The notes beneath the pieces are model-generated. The model made no database searches, had not been told where the DNA came from, and saw only the letters and a list, made by a program, of their open reading frames with translations. From NCBI GenBank assembly GCA_049968515.1, contig JBMFQR010000034.1:1-19895 (forward strand): a stretch of 19,895 nt of DNA. Direction: 5' to 3'. Position 1 is the first letter of the stretch; each line of letters begins with the position of its first letter. A program made the translations under genes and the position numbers. The DNA comes from JAOACQ01 sp049968515. GTDB lineage: Bacteria; Spirochaetota; Brevinematia; Brevinematales; JAOACQ01. Below, piece by piece: positions 6,386 through 14,897 of the stretch.

Positions 6386-7864
6386 ATGGAAAAAAAGAAA
6401 TACTTCTGGAGCTGTTTTTTGTTAGCTGGACTTTTGGGGTTTGTGGCGGTTTTTACGGCATACTGGTATCCAAATGGATTATTCTGGGATGAGAATTACC
6501 ATATTGCTTCTGCACAGAAGTATATAGATGGTGTTATGTTTATGGAGCCCCATCCCCCCCTCGGTAAGCAAATTTTAGCCTTAGGTGAGGCAATATTCAA
6601 TGCTTTTGGTCTGAATAAAGGCATCGATAAGTCATCTTTTCTTACTACGGATTATATTACAAGTGTTCCCGAGGGCTTTTCATTTGCTGGTTTTAGATTC
6701 TTTTCTGTCTTTTTTGCTTTTCTATCAAGCTTTTTTATCTTTCTCATTTTCTATTTAATTTTTTCAAATCCCCTATACGCCTTGCTTTTCAGTTCATTTT
6801 ATATATTTGAAAATGCTATTATAATGCACTCAAGGGGAGCAATGCTTGAAGGGATTCAACTTTTTTTTGTTATTCTCTCAACTTTTTATTTTATTTACCT
6901 TATAAAAGTTAAAAATGGGAGAAAACTACTTGATTATTTTTTGCTTGCTATCTTTGCAGGGCTTGCAATTTCGGTAAAGGTTAACTCTATGATAGTACTT
7001 CTCTTTTTTGTATTTCTCGCCTGGGAGGATTACAGGGAAGAGATTTTAAAGCTTAAGTTTTCTTTGGGTTTTATAAAGGATTTCTTTCTTAAAGCAACAG
7101 TTTCAGTTGTCGGTGTTTTACTTGTGGTTTTTCTCTCTTTCTATGCCCATTTTGCTATCTGCAACAGAGTGGTATCAGGTAGATATTATCAGGCATCGAA
7201 TGAGTATAAAGAGATTCTTGCAGCACATAAGACGACTGATGTGAGATATTTCCCCGTGATGTTAAGGGATTATATCTCATATATTATCCTGTATGAAAAG
7301 GGTGTGCCAAAATGGGACCCAACTAAAAAGGGTGAAAATGGCAGTCCTGCTTTCACCTGGCCATTTGGCTATAAGAGTATAAACTACAGATGGACAAAGT
7401 GGAGAGGAAAGGTGGCATATTTATATCTTCAGGGCAATCCTCTCATATGGCTGTGTGGCCTTCTGGGGGTTTTTCTCTCCATAGTTTTTGTTGTATCAAA
7501 GATTTTCTTTGGAGCAAAGATAAAAGATTCACAGAGGTTCAGATGGATATCATATTTTGTGATGAGCTACCTTTTTTACCTCTATACAATGTTTAATATT
7601 GAAAGAGTGATGTATCTTTATCACTACTTTATACCTCTCATCTTTTCTTTTATATTGTTTGCCTTAATCTTCTATGAGTTTTTTGGTGAATATATTGAGA
7701 AAAATGATAGATTAATGCTTGTGGCTACTTCTATATTTGCATTGGAAATATTTGCCGTCTTCCTCTTTTATTCTCCTTTTACCTATTATATTCCGATTGA
7801 TTCAATACAGTTTATGAAGAGGGTGTGGACAAAAATCTGGGACCTTGTCCCGATTACATATTAA
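6386..7864 (+). CDS. PMT-family (GT39-like) lipid-carrier-dependent glycosyltransferase
   Basis: A 492-residue polytopic membrane protein with about ten or eleven helices. After the first helix comes WDENYH (residues 34-39) with the acidic D35-E36 pair, then EPHPPLGKQ (54-62). These are hallmarks of the first extracytoplasmic loop of protein-O-mannosyltransferase/ArnT-type GT-C enzymes, which transfer sugar from a polyprenyl- or dolichyl-phosphate carrier. A loop with SRGAMLEG (about residue 150) and Trp-rich extracytoplasmic segments (PFGYKSINYRWTKWRG) also fit. Acceptor and sugar cannot be deduced. ATG start with AGGAGAAGG. It leads a tight cluster: the next gene begins 16 bases after its stop. 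It may glycosylate the exported neighbour proteins (inference). Confidence 0.85.
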   Translation: MEKKKYFWSCFLLAGLLGFVAVFTAYWYPNGLFWDENYHIASAQKYIDGVMFMEPHPPLGKQILALGEAIFNAFGLNKGIDKSSFLTTDYITSVPEGFSFAGFRFFSVFFAFLSSFFIFLIFYLIFSNPLYALLFSSFYIFENAIIMHSRGAMLEGIQLFFVILSTFYFIYLIKVKNGRKLLDYFLLAIFAGLAISVKVNSMIVLLFFVFLAWEDYREEILKLKFSLGFIKDFFLKATVSVVGVLLVVFLSFYAHFAICNRVVSGRYYQASNEYKEILAAHKTTDVRYFPVMLRDYISYIILYEKGVPKWDPTKKGENGSPAFTWPFGYKSINYRWTKWRGKVAYLYLQGNPLIWLCGLLGVFLSIVFVVSKIFFGAKIKDSQRFRWISYFVMSYLFYLYTMFNIERVMYLYHYFIPLIFSFILFALIFYEFFGEYIEKNDRLMLVATSIFALEIFAVFLFYSPFTYYIPIDSIQFMKRVWTKIWDLVPITY

Positions 7865-7880
7865 AAATCTGGAGCAGGCT

Positions 7881-8450
7881 ATGAAATTTGATAGAAGACA
7901 TATTTTCTTATTTCTTGTCGGGCTTTTTGGTGTTTTTTTTCTCTCTAAAGCATTTCTGCCATTGTATTTTAACACTCCAATAAAGATGACAATTACAAAG
8001 CAGAATGGGGATATAATTGATATTAACACACCGGTGAACGTTAACTTTGAAAACTTTTTAAGAATTAACACAATCGATTTTCCACAGGGTTATACACTCA
8101 GACACAGGAATTTTGGGAATCTGGGTTTTTCCGGGAATTTTTTCCTTCGCTTCAATACAAAGATGGTGGTGAAGAAAGAAGGATATTATGTTTTCTATGT
8201 TGCCTCGGATGATGGTTTCAGGTTGAAGATTAATGATAAAATAGTGGGGGAATTTCCTTCAAACAGGCCATTTTCTACGAGTGAGCTCCTTGTAGAACTC
8301 AAAAAAGGGCAATATTACCTTGACCTTCTATATTTTCAGGGATATGGCCCCTGTGGCATTATTGTGCATTATAAGCCGTTTGAGTTAGAGAAGAAATTTC
8401 TTTTAGGGCAGAACTCAAAGTATATTAAGTTTTACTATCCAGACATTTAG
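7881..8450 (+). CDS. Membrane-anchored PA14-domain protein
   Basis: 189 residues. One N-terminal helix (about residues 7-29) is followed by an extracytoplasmic domain. Residues 86-175 carry the PA14 pattern: F-x-x-x-F-x-x-x-x-x-V-x-x-x-G-x-Y-x-F, then ASDDGFRLKIND (108-119), then a strand-rich tail with GQYYLDLLYFQGYG. PA14 domains are beta-barrels often used to bind carbohydrate. The frame is open further upstream from a TTG at 7845, but ATG at 7881 is preferred because CTGGAG (7869-7874) is 6 bases before it. Located directly behind the PMT gene and ahead of a GGDEF gene, so either a glycan-binding partner or a substrate of the transferase (inference). The predicted protein is little more than one domain. 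Confidence 0.75.
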   Translation: MKFDRRHIFLFLVGLFGVFFLSKAFLPLYFNTPIKMTITKQNGDIIDINTPVNVNFENFLRINTIDFPQGYTLRHRNFGNLGFSGNFFLRFNTKMVVKKEGYYVFYVASDDGFRLKINDKIVGEFPSNRPFSTSELLVELKKGQYYLDLLYFQGYGPCGIIVHYKPFELEKKFLLGQNSKYIKFYYPDI

Positions 8451-8462
8451 TTTTAATTTAAA

Positions 8463-9584
8463 ATGAAAAATAAAGATAAAATTAGACACAACTATCTTGT
8501 TGAAGTTATCTCAAGTCTATTACTTCTTGTCATAATTGCCTTCTCTCTTTTTTTTATTTATTATCAGAAAAGGGTCCAATCAGAGAAGGTGGATGAGATC
8601 TGCACTGCTATCTCTACCGGGGTTGCTTCTATTTCAATAGAGGCAATTTTAACAGAAGAAACTGCTCTCATTACTGATTATATTAGAAATATTAAATCCA
8701 GAAATCCAATAGTTGAGAAAATAAATATTTATAAGATTCCTCTTTTGACAAATAAAAATTCTCTTGAGTTTTTTATCTCTTCAAAGCCAGACCTTCAGCA
8801 CCATCTTTCAAAGGAGAGGGTGAAAGAGCTTCTCGAAATTATAAAACCTTTTAGAAAAGAGGAAAGCAAATCTTTGATATTTTACTATCCATTAACCCTG
8901 AAGGTAAAGAAGGATAAAAAAGAGGTTTTGATAGGTGTTGCAGAGATTTTCTTTTCAAAGACAGGGCTTTTTGAGACTTATTATTCTTACAGGAACTTTT
9001 CGATCTTTATTGTGGTTATTGTTGTTCTTATTTCCTCTTTTCTTATCTATCTTTATATAATGATTAACAGGAAGCTTGAAGAAAAGACCGAGATGATAAG
9101 GATGCTTTCACTTACAGATGAGCTTACCAGAATATTCAATAGAAAAAAAATTAATGATGCTCTTAAGGACGAAATTAACAGGGCAAAAAGATATAAAGGT
9201 TATTTTACACTTATTATGTTTGACATAGACCATTTTAAAAGAACAAATGATAATTTCGGGCATGATGTTGGTGATTCGGTACTTAAGAATGTTGTTAAGG
9301 TTGTTGGTGCACAATTGAGAATAACCGACATATTTGGTAGATGGGGAGGGGAGGAATTTATTATCATTTGTCCGAATACGACAAAGCTTGATGGTGTAGC
9401 CCTTGCAGAGAGAATAAGGGGTTCAATAGAAAGCTTTGCCTTTCCGGTGGTAAAGGATGTAAGTTGCAGCTTTGGGGTAACAGAGTTTATAATTACTGAT
9501 AGTGAGGATTCTATCCTGAAGAGGGTTGACGATGCCCTTTATGAGGCGAAGGAAAAGGGCAGAAACAGGGTTGTGTTTTATTAA
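8463..9584 (+). CDS. Membrane diguanylate cyclase (GGDEF) with periplasmic sensor region
   Basis: 373 residues. Two helices (about 13-33 and 180-201) enclose a periplasmic domain of about 145 residues with no recognised motif. A short linker then leads to a GGDEF domain (about 212-373) with LTRIFNRK, MFDIDHFKRTND, the active-site GGEEF (295-299) and a C-terminal DDALYEAKEKGRNRV. RITD at 286-289 lies exactly five residues before GGEEF, which is the position of the RxxD inhibitory site that binds c-di-GMP. The enzyme should therefore make c-di-GMP and be feedback-inhibited. ATG start 12 bases after the PA14 gene stop with no visible Shine-Dalgarno, so translation probably depends on coupling to the upstream gene. 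Confidence 0.93.
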   Translation: MKNKDKIRHNYLVEVISSLLLLVIIAFSLFFIYYQKRVQSEKVDEICTAISTGVASISIEAILTEETALITDYIRNIKSRNPIVEKINIYKIPLLTNKNSLEFFISSKPDLQHHLSKERVKELLEIIKPFRKEESKSLIFYYPLTLKVKKDKKEVLIGVAEIFFSKTGLFETYYSYRNFSIFIVVIVVLISSFLIYLYIMINRKLEEKTEMIRMLSLTDELTRIFNRKKINDALKDEINRAKRYKGYFTLIMFDIDHFKRTNDNFGHDVGDSVLKNVVKVVGAQLRITDIFGRWGGEEFIIICPNTTKLDGVALAERIRGSIESFAFPVVKDVSCSFGVTEFIITDSEDSILKRVDDALYEAKEKGRNRVVFY

Positions 9585-9640
9585 TTAGACAGGGGTTGGG
9601 GTACCACCCCGCTGTAAAACCAGAAAAAATGGGAGGGAAA

Positions 9641-10849
9641 ATGAAAAAGAAATATGCTCTTGTTTTAGGAGGTGGGGGAGCCAGAGGAGCCTATCAGATA
9701 GGTGCATGGAGAGCATTTAGAGAGCTTGGAATAAAGTTTGACTGTATTGTGGGGGTTTCTGTTGGTGCACTGAATGGCATACTTATGTTGCAAAATCTAT
9801 TTAATGAAGCAGTGGAAATATGGAATAATATAAGCCTTGAAAAGATTGTTTATATTCCGGATGGTTTTGTTTATGAAATGAAAAAAGGCCCATTACAACT
9901 TTTTTCCTCTAATTTTTTCAAGGCGATTCTAAATGTATGGGATGACATAAAAAAGCATAAAGGCCTTGATAGCTCTCCTTTGTACAATTTGATTTTGAAG
10001 TATACCAACGAAAGAAAAGCCCGCAGTCTCAAAGTTGATTTTGGTCTTGTTACTTTCAGGGTTGATGATCTTGCCCCGCAAGTGCTTTTTTTAGAAGACA
10101 TTCCGCTAGGAATGCTGCCTGATTACCTTCTTGCCAGTGCCTCTCTGCCCGGGTTTAAGCCAGCAAGAATAGCCAACAAAAGCTTTATTGATGGTGGGGT
10201 TTATAATAATGTTCCTTACAATATTGTAAAGAAGAGGGGGCACAGGAAGATAATTGTTGTTGATATATCAGGGCCCGGTCTCAAAGAATCCCCGCAGATT
10301 GAAAACACAGAGGTTATCTACATAAAGAATTCTATTGACTTTGGAAGTCTTCTTGATTTCAGACCAGCAGTAATAAAAGATTTTATGCTTCTTGGCTATC
10401 TTGATACAATGAAAACCTTTCAGAAGATTGATGGGATATACTATTTTTATAGAATCAACAGAAGTCTTCTCGATAAAATGGAAAAATATTTTTACTCTTT
10501 TGAAAATAAAAGAAAAATGCTTGAAATCTTAAAATCTACCGGAGACAAAAGTTTTACTGAAGCAATCAGAAGCATTCTGCCAGAAGAGGTTAAATACTAC
10601 CGATATATCTCCATAGCCCTGCTTGAACAGGCTGCAAGATTTTTAGGTGTACCAATTTTAAAGCTTTATGCCTTTAAAGACTTGGTTATTCAAACCTATA
10701 ATGGGCTAAACACAAAGAAGAAAGAGGATCCAGAGCTTTTTGGCTTTAGACCTAAAAATATCTTCGAGGAAATAATAAAGAGTGAAAAGCTTCAAAAGAG
10801 CCTTATCTTAAATCTCTGCCTTGAGTTTTTTAAAGGGCTGAAATTTTAA
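9641..10849 (+). CDS. Patatin-like phospholipase
   Basis: 402 residues. The catalytic domain has the oxyanion-hole glycine loop LGGGGARGAY (9-18), the nucleophile elbow GVSVG with Ser40, and the catalytic-dyad DGG with Asp184 in FIDGGVYNNVP. These are the three defining motifs of bacterial patatin-like serine lipases (RssA/YchK type). The C-terminal 150 residues are less conserved. No signal peptide or clear membrane helix, so a cytosolic or membrane-peripheral acyl hydrolase. The frame is open from a TTG at 9596, but ATG at 9641 is chosen for its GGGAGGG ribosome site (9631-9637) and because the protein then begins MKKKYALVLGGGG, as the family does. It is 56 bases after the GGDEF gene, so probably in the same operon. 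Confidence 0.92.
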   Translation: MKKKYALVLGGGGARGAYQIGAWRAFRELGIKFDCIVGVSVGALNGILMLQNLFNEAVEIWNNISLEKIVYIPDGFVYEMKKGPLQLFSSNFFKAILNVWDDIKKHKGLDSSPLYNLILKYTNERKARSLKVDFGLVTFRVDDLAPQVLFLEDIPLGMLPDYLLASASLPGFKPARIANKSFIDGGVYNNVPYNIVKKRGHRKIIVVDISGPGLKESPQIENTEVIYIKNSIDFGSLLDFRPAVIKDFMLLGYLDTMKTFQKIDGIYYFYRINRSLLDKMEKYFYSFENKRKMLEILKSTGDKSFTEAIRSILPEEVKYYRYISIALLEQAARFLGVPILKLYAFKDLVIQTYNGLNTKKKEDPELFGFRPKNIFEEIIKSEKLQKSLILNLCLEFFKGLKF

Positions 10850-10865
10850 AAAATTTCCATATTCC

Positions 10866-10894
10866 TTGACAAAAGTAAGTAGTAATGTTATGAT
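10866..10894 (+). promoter_or_regulatory. Strong promoter of the lipoprotein gene
   Basis: A perfect TTGACA (10866-10871), a 17-base spacer, then TATGAT (10889-10894), with extended -10 TG at 10886-10887. It is the best sigma-70-type promoter in the window. Predicted start near 10901, about 52 bases before the ATG. It shows that an upstream in-frame TTG start at 10866 is not used. Confidence 0.8.
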
Positions 10895-10900
10895 TAAGAA

Positions 10901-10936
10901 AAGGAACAGGGGGGTGGTATACAATGTCCTGTCCTT
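10901..10936 (+). promoter_or_regulatory. Leader hairpin with G-rich loop (possible small-RNA target)
   Basis: AAGGAACAGG (10901-10910) pairs with CCTGTCCTT (10928-10936): nine base pairs with one bulged A. The stem begins at the predicted transcription start. The 17-base loop opens with GGGGTGG (10911-10917); with the closing G at 10910 this is GGGGGTGG, the exact complement of CCACCCCC in the predicted small RNA at 15840-15901. A 5' hairpin may also stabilise the mRNA. Confidence 0.5.
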
Positions 10937-10952
10937 TAAAAAGGAGGCTAAT

Positions 10953-12709
10953 ATGTCAAGAAAGATTATTTTTGCTTTGTGTGGAGCTTTATTGATCTAC
11001 TTTTCGTGTGCTGCCCAGCCGGGCACAGGTGGAGGTGGTGGAGGTACATCTTCTTCTCCTTCTTCAAGCAGTCAGATTGTAATCAACCCATCAAATCCAT
11101 CTGAAACCCTTGAGACGGTACCGGAGCTTAAGCTAAAGCTTAAAAATATGCCGGATAGTCTGTCTGATAACAATCTAAAGCTTAAATCTCCAAGGTTTAA
11201 GGCGGTTGGGGATGTGACCAATTTCGATCCAGCTACACTACCTGATGTAAAGTCAGAGGCTTGGTATAATATGGTAAAGACACTCCAGCAGGAAAGTATG
11301 GCGCAGATGATGCTTGAAAGTTTAAAGGAAATGGCTCAATATTATCGAATTACCATGGATAATGTAATATCTCTTGGAGAAGGAATGGCAGTTAAGTGTG
11401 TGAATGATGGAAAGGGTGGTCTTGCATATTACTTTACTATTAATATGATGGGTTCGGAAGCAATGGGTATTATCTCAAAGAAAAATCCTGCTTTGATGAA
11501 GAAGATAAAGCAGAGACAGTCTGGATATGAATTTGTAATGAAAATGTATATTGATGTCTATCCCACAAATGGAAAGGCAGCAGTTGAATTTATTGCTGAT
11601 TATGAAATGAATTATGAAGGTCAGAGCAATAGCTACAGAATGTATTCTTATTATAATGAGGCATCTGGAGAGATGATTGACTCTGCGTACTCTTCAGATA
11701 TGACTTTCCTCTGGAGGGCATGGTGGGATAGCCCTTCAAGTATGGCAATATTAACATACTATGGTATGGAAGGTGCGGGAGAGTATATGACTATAGGCTG
11801 GGGTAATGACGACTATGGAGGTGTTGTATCGAGGAACTTATCTTTAGCATGGGGATCTACTAACAAAGATATCTACATNNNNNNNNNNNNNNNNNNNNNN
11901 NNNNNNNNNNNNNNNNNNNNNNNNNNNNNNNNNNNNNNNNNNNNNNNNNNNNNNNNNNNNNNNNNNNNNNNNNNNNNGAGACAGATTATCCTTACAACTA
12001 TGGTTATAACATATATATTTCTAACGACAGCGGGCTAATGCTTGTTGCAACTAATTGGAATGTGTATAATTTCTACTATAAAGCAGGTTCAAGCTGGGCG
12101 CCTCAAGATTGTGTATATTTTTATGACAGTCGGGATGGCTCTGTAAAATATACAAATGGCATTACAAATGGTTATAAAGATTACTATACATACACCAAAG
12201 GAATTGAAATTCCATCTGCAAGAACTTACTTCGGCGATAACTTCTATTTTTACAGCTACTGGCCACTTAAATATCTGACACTTGATGATATGTATTCCAG
12301 CTACCAGATTACAAGAAAGGTGGTTGATGAATATTCTTTCACCAATGAATGGGAGTGGGAAGGTACAAATTATACAAATATATATACCTGGACATATTAT
12401 GACTGGTGGCTTGATAAGGAGGGGGATAAAAGCTATTCAAATAATGTAGATATAAACATTAATGGAGTTTTAAACGTCCAAACCGTTTACCTTTGGGATA
12501 ATAACTTTGGAAATTTTGTGGAGCAAAATGCAATATTTGCTTATGGAACAGGAGATAAACCATTATACTTTAAGTTTTCACAGGAAAACCTCATAAGCAA
12601 TGTTAATCAAAAGATCGAAGATTTATACACCAATGCATCCGGACAGAATGTTATAGATTTTATTACCAATAGACAGATACCGAATCCAGAAAATTTCCCG
12701 AGTTTTTAA
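10953..12709 (+). CDS. Abundant surface lipoprotein, aromatic-rich, function unknown (interrupted by assembly gap)
   Basis: About 585 residues if the gap is close to its stated size. ATG at 10953 has AAGGAGG (10941-10947) five bases upstream. The N-terminus is a signal peptide ending IYFSC; Cys19 is the likely lipidated residue, although Tyr-Phe-Ser is an unusual lipobox. A Gly/Ser-rich linker (GTGGGGGGTSSS) follows. No known domain was recognised. Residues about 90-300 are Met- and Tyr-rich; after the gap the protein is strikingly rich in Tyr, Trp, Asn and Asp. Frames before (10953-11878) and after (11978-12709) the N run differ by one base at the stated gap length. Both are fully open, so the real gap length must be 1 modulo 3 (for example 100). 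I treat it as one gene, ending 18 bases before a strong terminator. Confidence 0.75.
11879..11977. other. Assembly gap (99 N)
   Basis: A run of 99 N inside the lipoprotein gene. Gaps in such genes often come from internal repeats or high coverage; the missing bases are coding on the evidence of both flanks. Confidence 0.99.
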
Positions 12710-12727
12710 AAAGAAAATAATGAGATT

Positions 12728-12757
12728 AAGGGCGGTGAGTTTTCACCGCCCTTTTTT
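12728..12757 (+). terminator. Intrinsic terminator of the lipoprotein gene
   Basis: A perfect 11-bp stem AAGGGCGGTGA / TCACCGCCCTT with a 4-base loop (GTTT), followed by an uninterrupted T run to 12757. It ends the lipoprotein transcript and separates it from the kinase gene. Confidence 0.95.
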
Positions 12758-12783
12758 ATTATAAAAAAAATTTAAAAAATCTA

Positions 12784-12812
12784 TTGATAAAAATCAAGTG
12801 ATATATTATTAT
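12784..12812 (+). promoter_or_regulatory. Promoter of the sensor kinase gene, predicting a leaderless mRNA
   Basis: TTGATA (12784-12789), a 17-base spacer, then TATTAT (12807-12812). The start site would fall near 12819, two bases before the ATG at 12821. An alternative extended -10 (TG at 12799-12800, TATATT at 12802-12807) would start near 12814. Either way no Shine-Dalgarno fits. Confidence 0.6.
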
Positions 12813-12820
12813 TTAAACCT

Positions 12821-14821
12821 ATGAAAAAGTTATTTTTAACCCTTTCTTTAATATTTTTGGTTCCCTCAACTTTTTATTTAGAAGAGAGTTCTTATTCTGA
12901 GATGGGCTTCACTGAATACCAGCTTCCAAAGGCAGCAGACTTCCTCACAAAAGAAGAAATTGAGTGGCTTAACTTAAATCCTGTTATAAGAGTGGCTCCA
13001 GACCCGAACTTTGCTCCATTTGAATTTATTGACACAGATGGAAAGTACAAAGGTATAGGAGCAGACTATCTCTCGGTAGTTGAAAAAATTCTGGGCATAA
13101 GGTTTGAAATCCTTGCATACACCAATTGGAGTGATATCATTGAAGACTTTAAGTCAAAAAAGATAGATTTACTTAATACTGTCATTTCAAACGAAGTAAG
13201 AAGTGCGTATATGATTTTCCCTCCACCTTATCTGTTTATTCCAACTGTCATAGTTGCAAGAAAGGGGGAAATAAAGGGAATTTCTTTAGAACAACTTGGC
13301 AAATATAGGATTGTAATGGTAAAGGATTACGGACTCACTGAATATTTTCTTGAAAAATACAGGGGGTACAAGACAATTCTTGTAAGGAATAATACCAGGG
13401 CTCTTGAGCTTCTTGTCTCTAAGGAAGCCGATGTGTTTATAGCAGATGTTGCCACTGCAGAATATTACATAAGAAAGGGGGGCTTTTTAAATCTTGAAAT
13501 GATAGATATTTTCAAACCAGATTCAATTATGGGCTTTGGAGTAAGAAAAGACTGGCCAATTTTTAAAAATATTCTTGAGAAAACCCAGAAGAAGATACCC
13601 TATCAGATATACAACAGTATTTTAAAAAGATGGATTGGTGTGGATTATTCCGGCAGAAAGCTCATAAAAAACTTTATTTTAATCTCTTTGATCACTCTGT
13701 TTTCACTTATTACGCTTATCATACTTCTGCTTTCAATAAGCTACAGATTGAATCTTGTTGTAAATGATAGGACAGAAAGGTTAAAAGAGGAACTCGAAAG
13801 AGTTAAAATCCTCGAAAAAGAGATAAGGGAAAACAAAAACTTTCTTGAAAATATACTTAATGAAATGCCCTTGCCCTTTATAATCACTGATGAAAAAGGA
13901 AAAATTATAATGCTAAACCATTCTTTCAGAAATTGTTTTTCTTTTCAAAAAGATGAAATCTTTTTAATGCAGGACATTTTAAAAGCCGGAATCTTTTCGA
14001 AAGAAGATGAATTTTTAAAAAAGCTTCAAACGGTTTTTTCTGGCAATGAGACTGATAATATTTCTTTCGAAAGCATAGAGTTAAATTGTAATGATGATAA
14101 AAAACACACATTCAACATAAAATACAGGAGGTTGGAAAAGAATTTCATATTTATCTTCCTTGATTTAACCGAGATTTTGACCTTACAGAAAAAGCTTAAA
14201 GAATCGCTGAAAGAAAAGGATTTACTCATAAAGGAAATACATCATAGAGTAAAAAATAACTTTAATATAGTTATAAGTCTGCTAAATTTACAGAAAAGCA
14301 GATCACAGATTGACAATGTTAAGGAATCTCTTTCAGTTGCACAGAACAGAATCTTCTCTATGGCATTGATTCATGAGATGCTCTATCAGAGCAATCAGTT
14401 TACAGAAGTAGTCATTTCCCAGTATATTAATAGACTGCTTAAGTATTTGAAAGGTATTTATTCAGAGATTTTTGAAAGGGTCAGCTTTGACCTGAAAATC
14501 TCGGAGGATATATCCCTGTCGATGGATACTGCCATTCCTTTTGGAATGATAGTCAATGAAATACTTATGAATAGCTTTAAGCATGCCTTTCCGGACAATA
14601 GAAAGGGAATTATAAAAATACATATTTATAAAGAAAAAAAGCAACTGATGCTTAAAATTGGCGATAATGGAGTCGGAATAAAGAATATAGAGGATATTTC
14701 TGAAGGTAAAACCTTGGGCTTTACATTGATTGAATCTTTATCCCATCAACTGAAGGGAGAAATAAACTATGAGAATAAAAATGGCCTTTTCTATAAGATA
14801 AGTATACCACTGGAAAAATGA
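12821..14821 (+). CDS. Hybrid sensor histidine kinase: periplasmic solute-binding domain, PAS, HisKA_2, ATPase
   Basis: 666 residues. Signal peptide (1-20), then an extracellular SBP_bac_3-type binding domain (about 43-275) opening with the typical LTKEEIEWLN, IRVAPDPNFAPFEF and YKGIGADYL. One membrane helix (about 281-308), a coiled-coil linker, a PAS domain (about 341-451), then a HisKA_2 dimerisation domain with EIHHRVKNN, where His475 is the probable phospho-acceptor. The HATPase_c domain has the N box NEILMNSFKHAF (Asn584), GDNGVGI (614-620) and a G2-like LGFTLIESL. It should sense a small ligand, possibly an amino acid, in the periplasm. No response regulator is encoded nearby, so the partner lies elsewhere. 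ATG directly behind a promoter with no ribosome site. Confidence 0.93.
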   Translation: MKKLFLTLSLIFLVPSTFYLEESSYSEMGFTEYQLPKAADFLTKEEIEWLNLNPVIRVAPDPNFAPFEFIDTDGKYKGIGADYLSVVEKILGIRFEILAYTNWSDIIEDFKSKKIDLLNTVISNEVRSAYMIFPPPYLFIPTVIVARKGEIKGISLEQLGKYRIVMVKDYGLTEYFLEKYRGYKTILVRNNTRALELLVSKEADVFIADVATAEYYIRKGGFLNLEMIDIFKPDSIMGFGVRKDWPIFKNILEKTQKKIPYQIYNSILKRWIGVDYSGRKLIKNFILISLITLFSLITLIILLLSISYRLNLVVNDRTERLKEELERVKILEKEIRENKNFLENILNEMPLPFIITDEKGKIIMLNHSFRNCFSFQKDEIFLMQDILKAGIFSKEDEFLKKLQTVFSGNETDNISFESIELNCNDDKKHTFNIKYRRLEKNFIFIFLDLTEILTLQKKLKESLKEKDLLIKEIHHRVKNNFNIVISLLNLQKSRSQIDNVKESLSVAQNRIFSMALIHEMLYQSNQFTEVVISQYINRLLKYLKGIYSEIFERVSFDLKISEDISLSMDTAIPFGMIVNEILMNSFKHAFPDNRKGIIKIHIYKEKKQLMLKIGDNGVGIKNIEDISEGKTLGFTLIESLSHQLKGEINYENKNGLFYKISIPLEK

Positions 14822-14850
14822 AATTATACATTCACATTTTTTTAGGTATA

Positions 14851-14875
14851 AATGGTAATATACAGGATTGCCATT
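14851..14875 (+). repeat. Hairpin between kinase and CBM-type genes
   Basis: AATGGTAAT (14851-14859) and ATTGCCATT (14867-14875) form a 9-bp stem with one G-U pair and a 7-base loop. No T-tract follows, so it is not a canonical terminator. It is 30 bases after the kinase stop. Confidence 0.4.
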
Positions 14876-14897
14876 GGCGAAACATATCTTCTTTAGG

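Noticed and set aside
9598..9610. GGGGT-ACC-ACCCC hairpin between the GGDEF and patatin genes as a terminator
   Set aside because: The stem is only 5 bp with a 3-base loop and no T-tract follows.
9596..9640. N-terminal extension of the patatin protein from TTG 9596
   Set aside because: The ATG at 9641 has a GGGAGGG site and places the glycine loop near the N-terminus as in the family.
10866..10952. N-terminal extension of the lipoprotein from TTG 10866
   Set aside because: That TTG is the first three bases of a perfect TTGACA promoter element, and the extension would bury the signal peptide.
12038..12709. Separate gene starting at ATG 12038
   Set aside because: The frame is open without a stop from 11978, directly at the gap edge, and there is no ribosome site before 12038. 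It is the second half of the lipoprotein gene.
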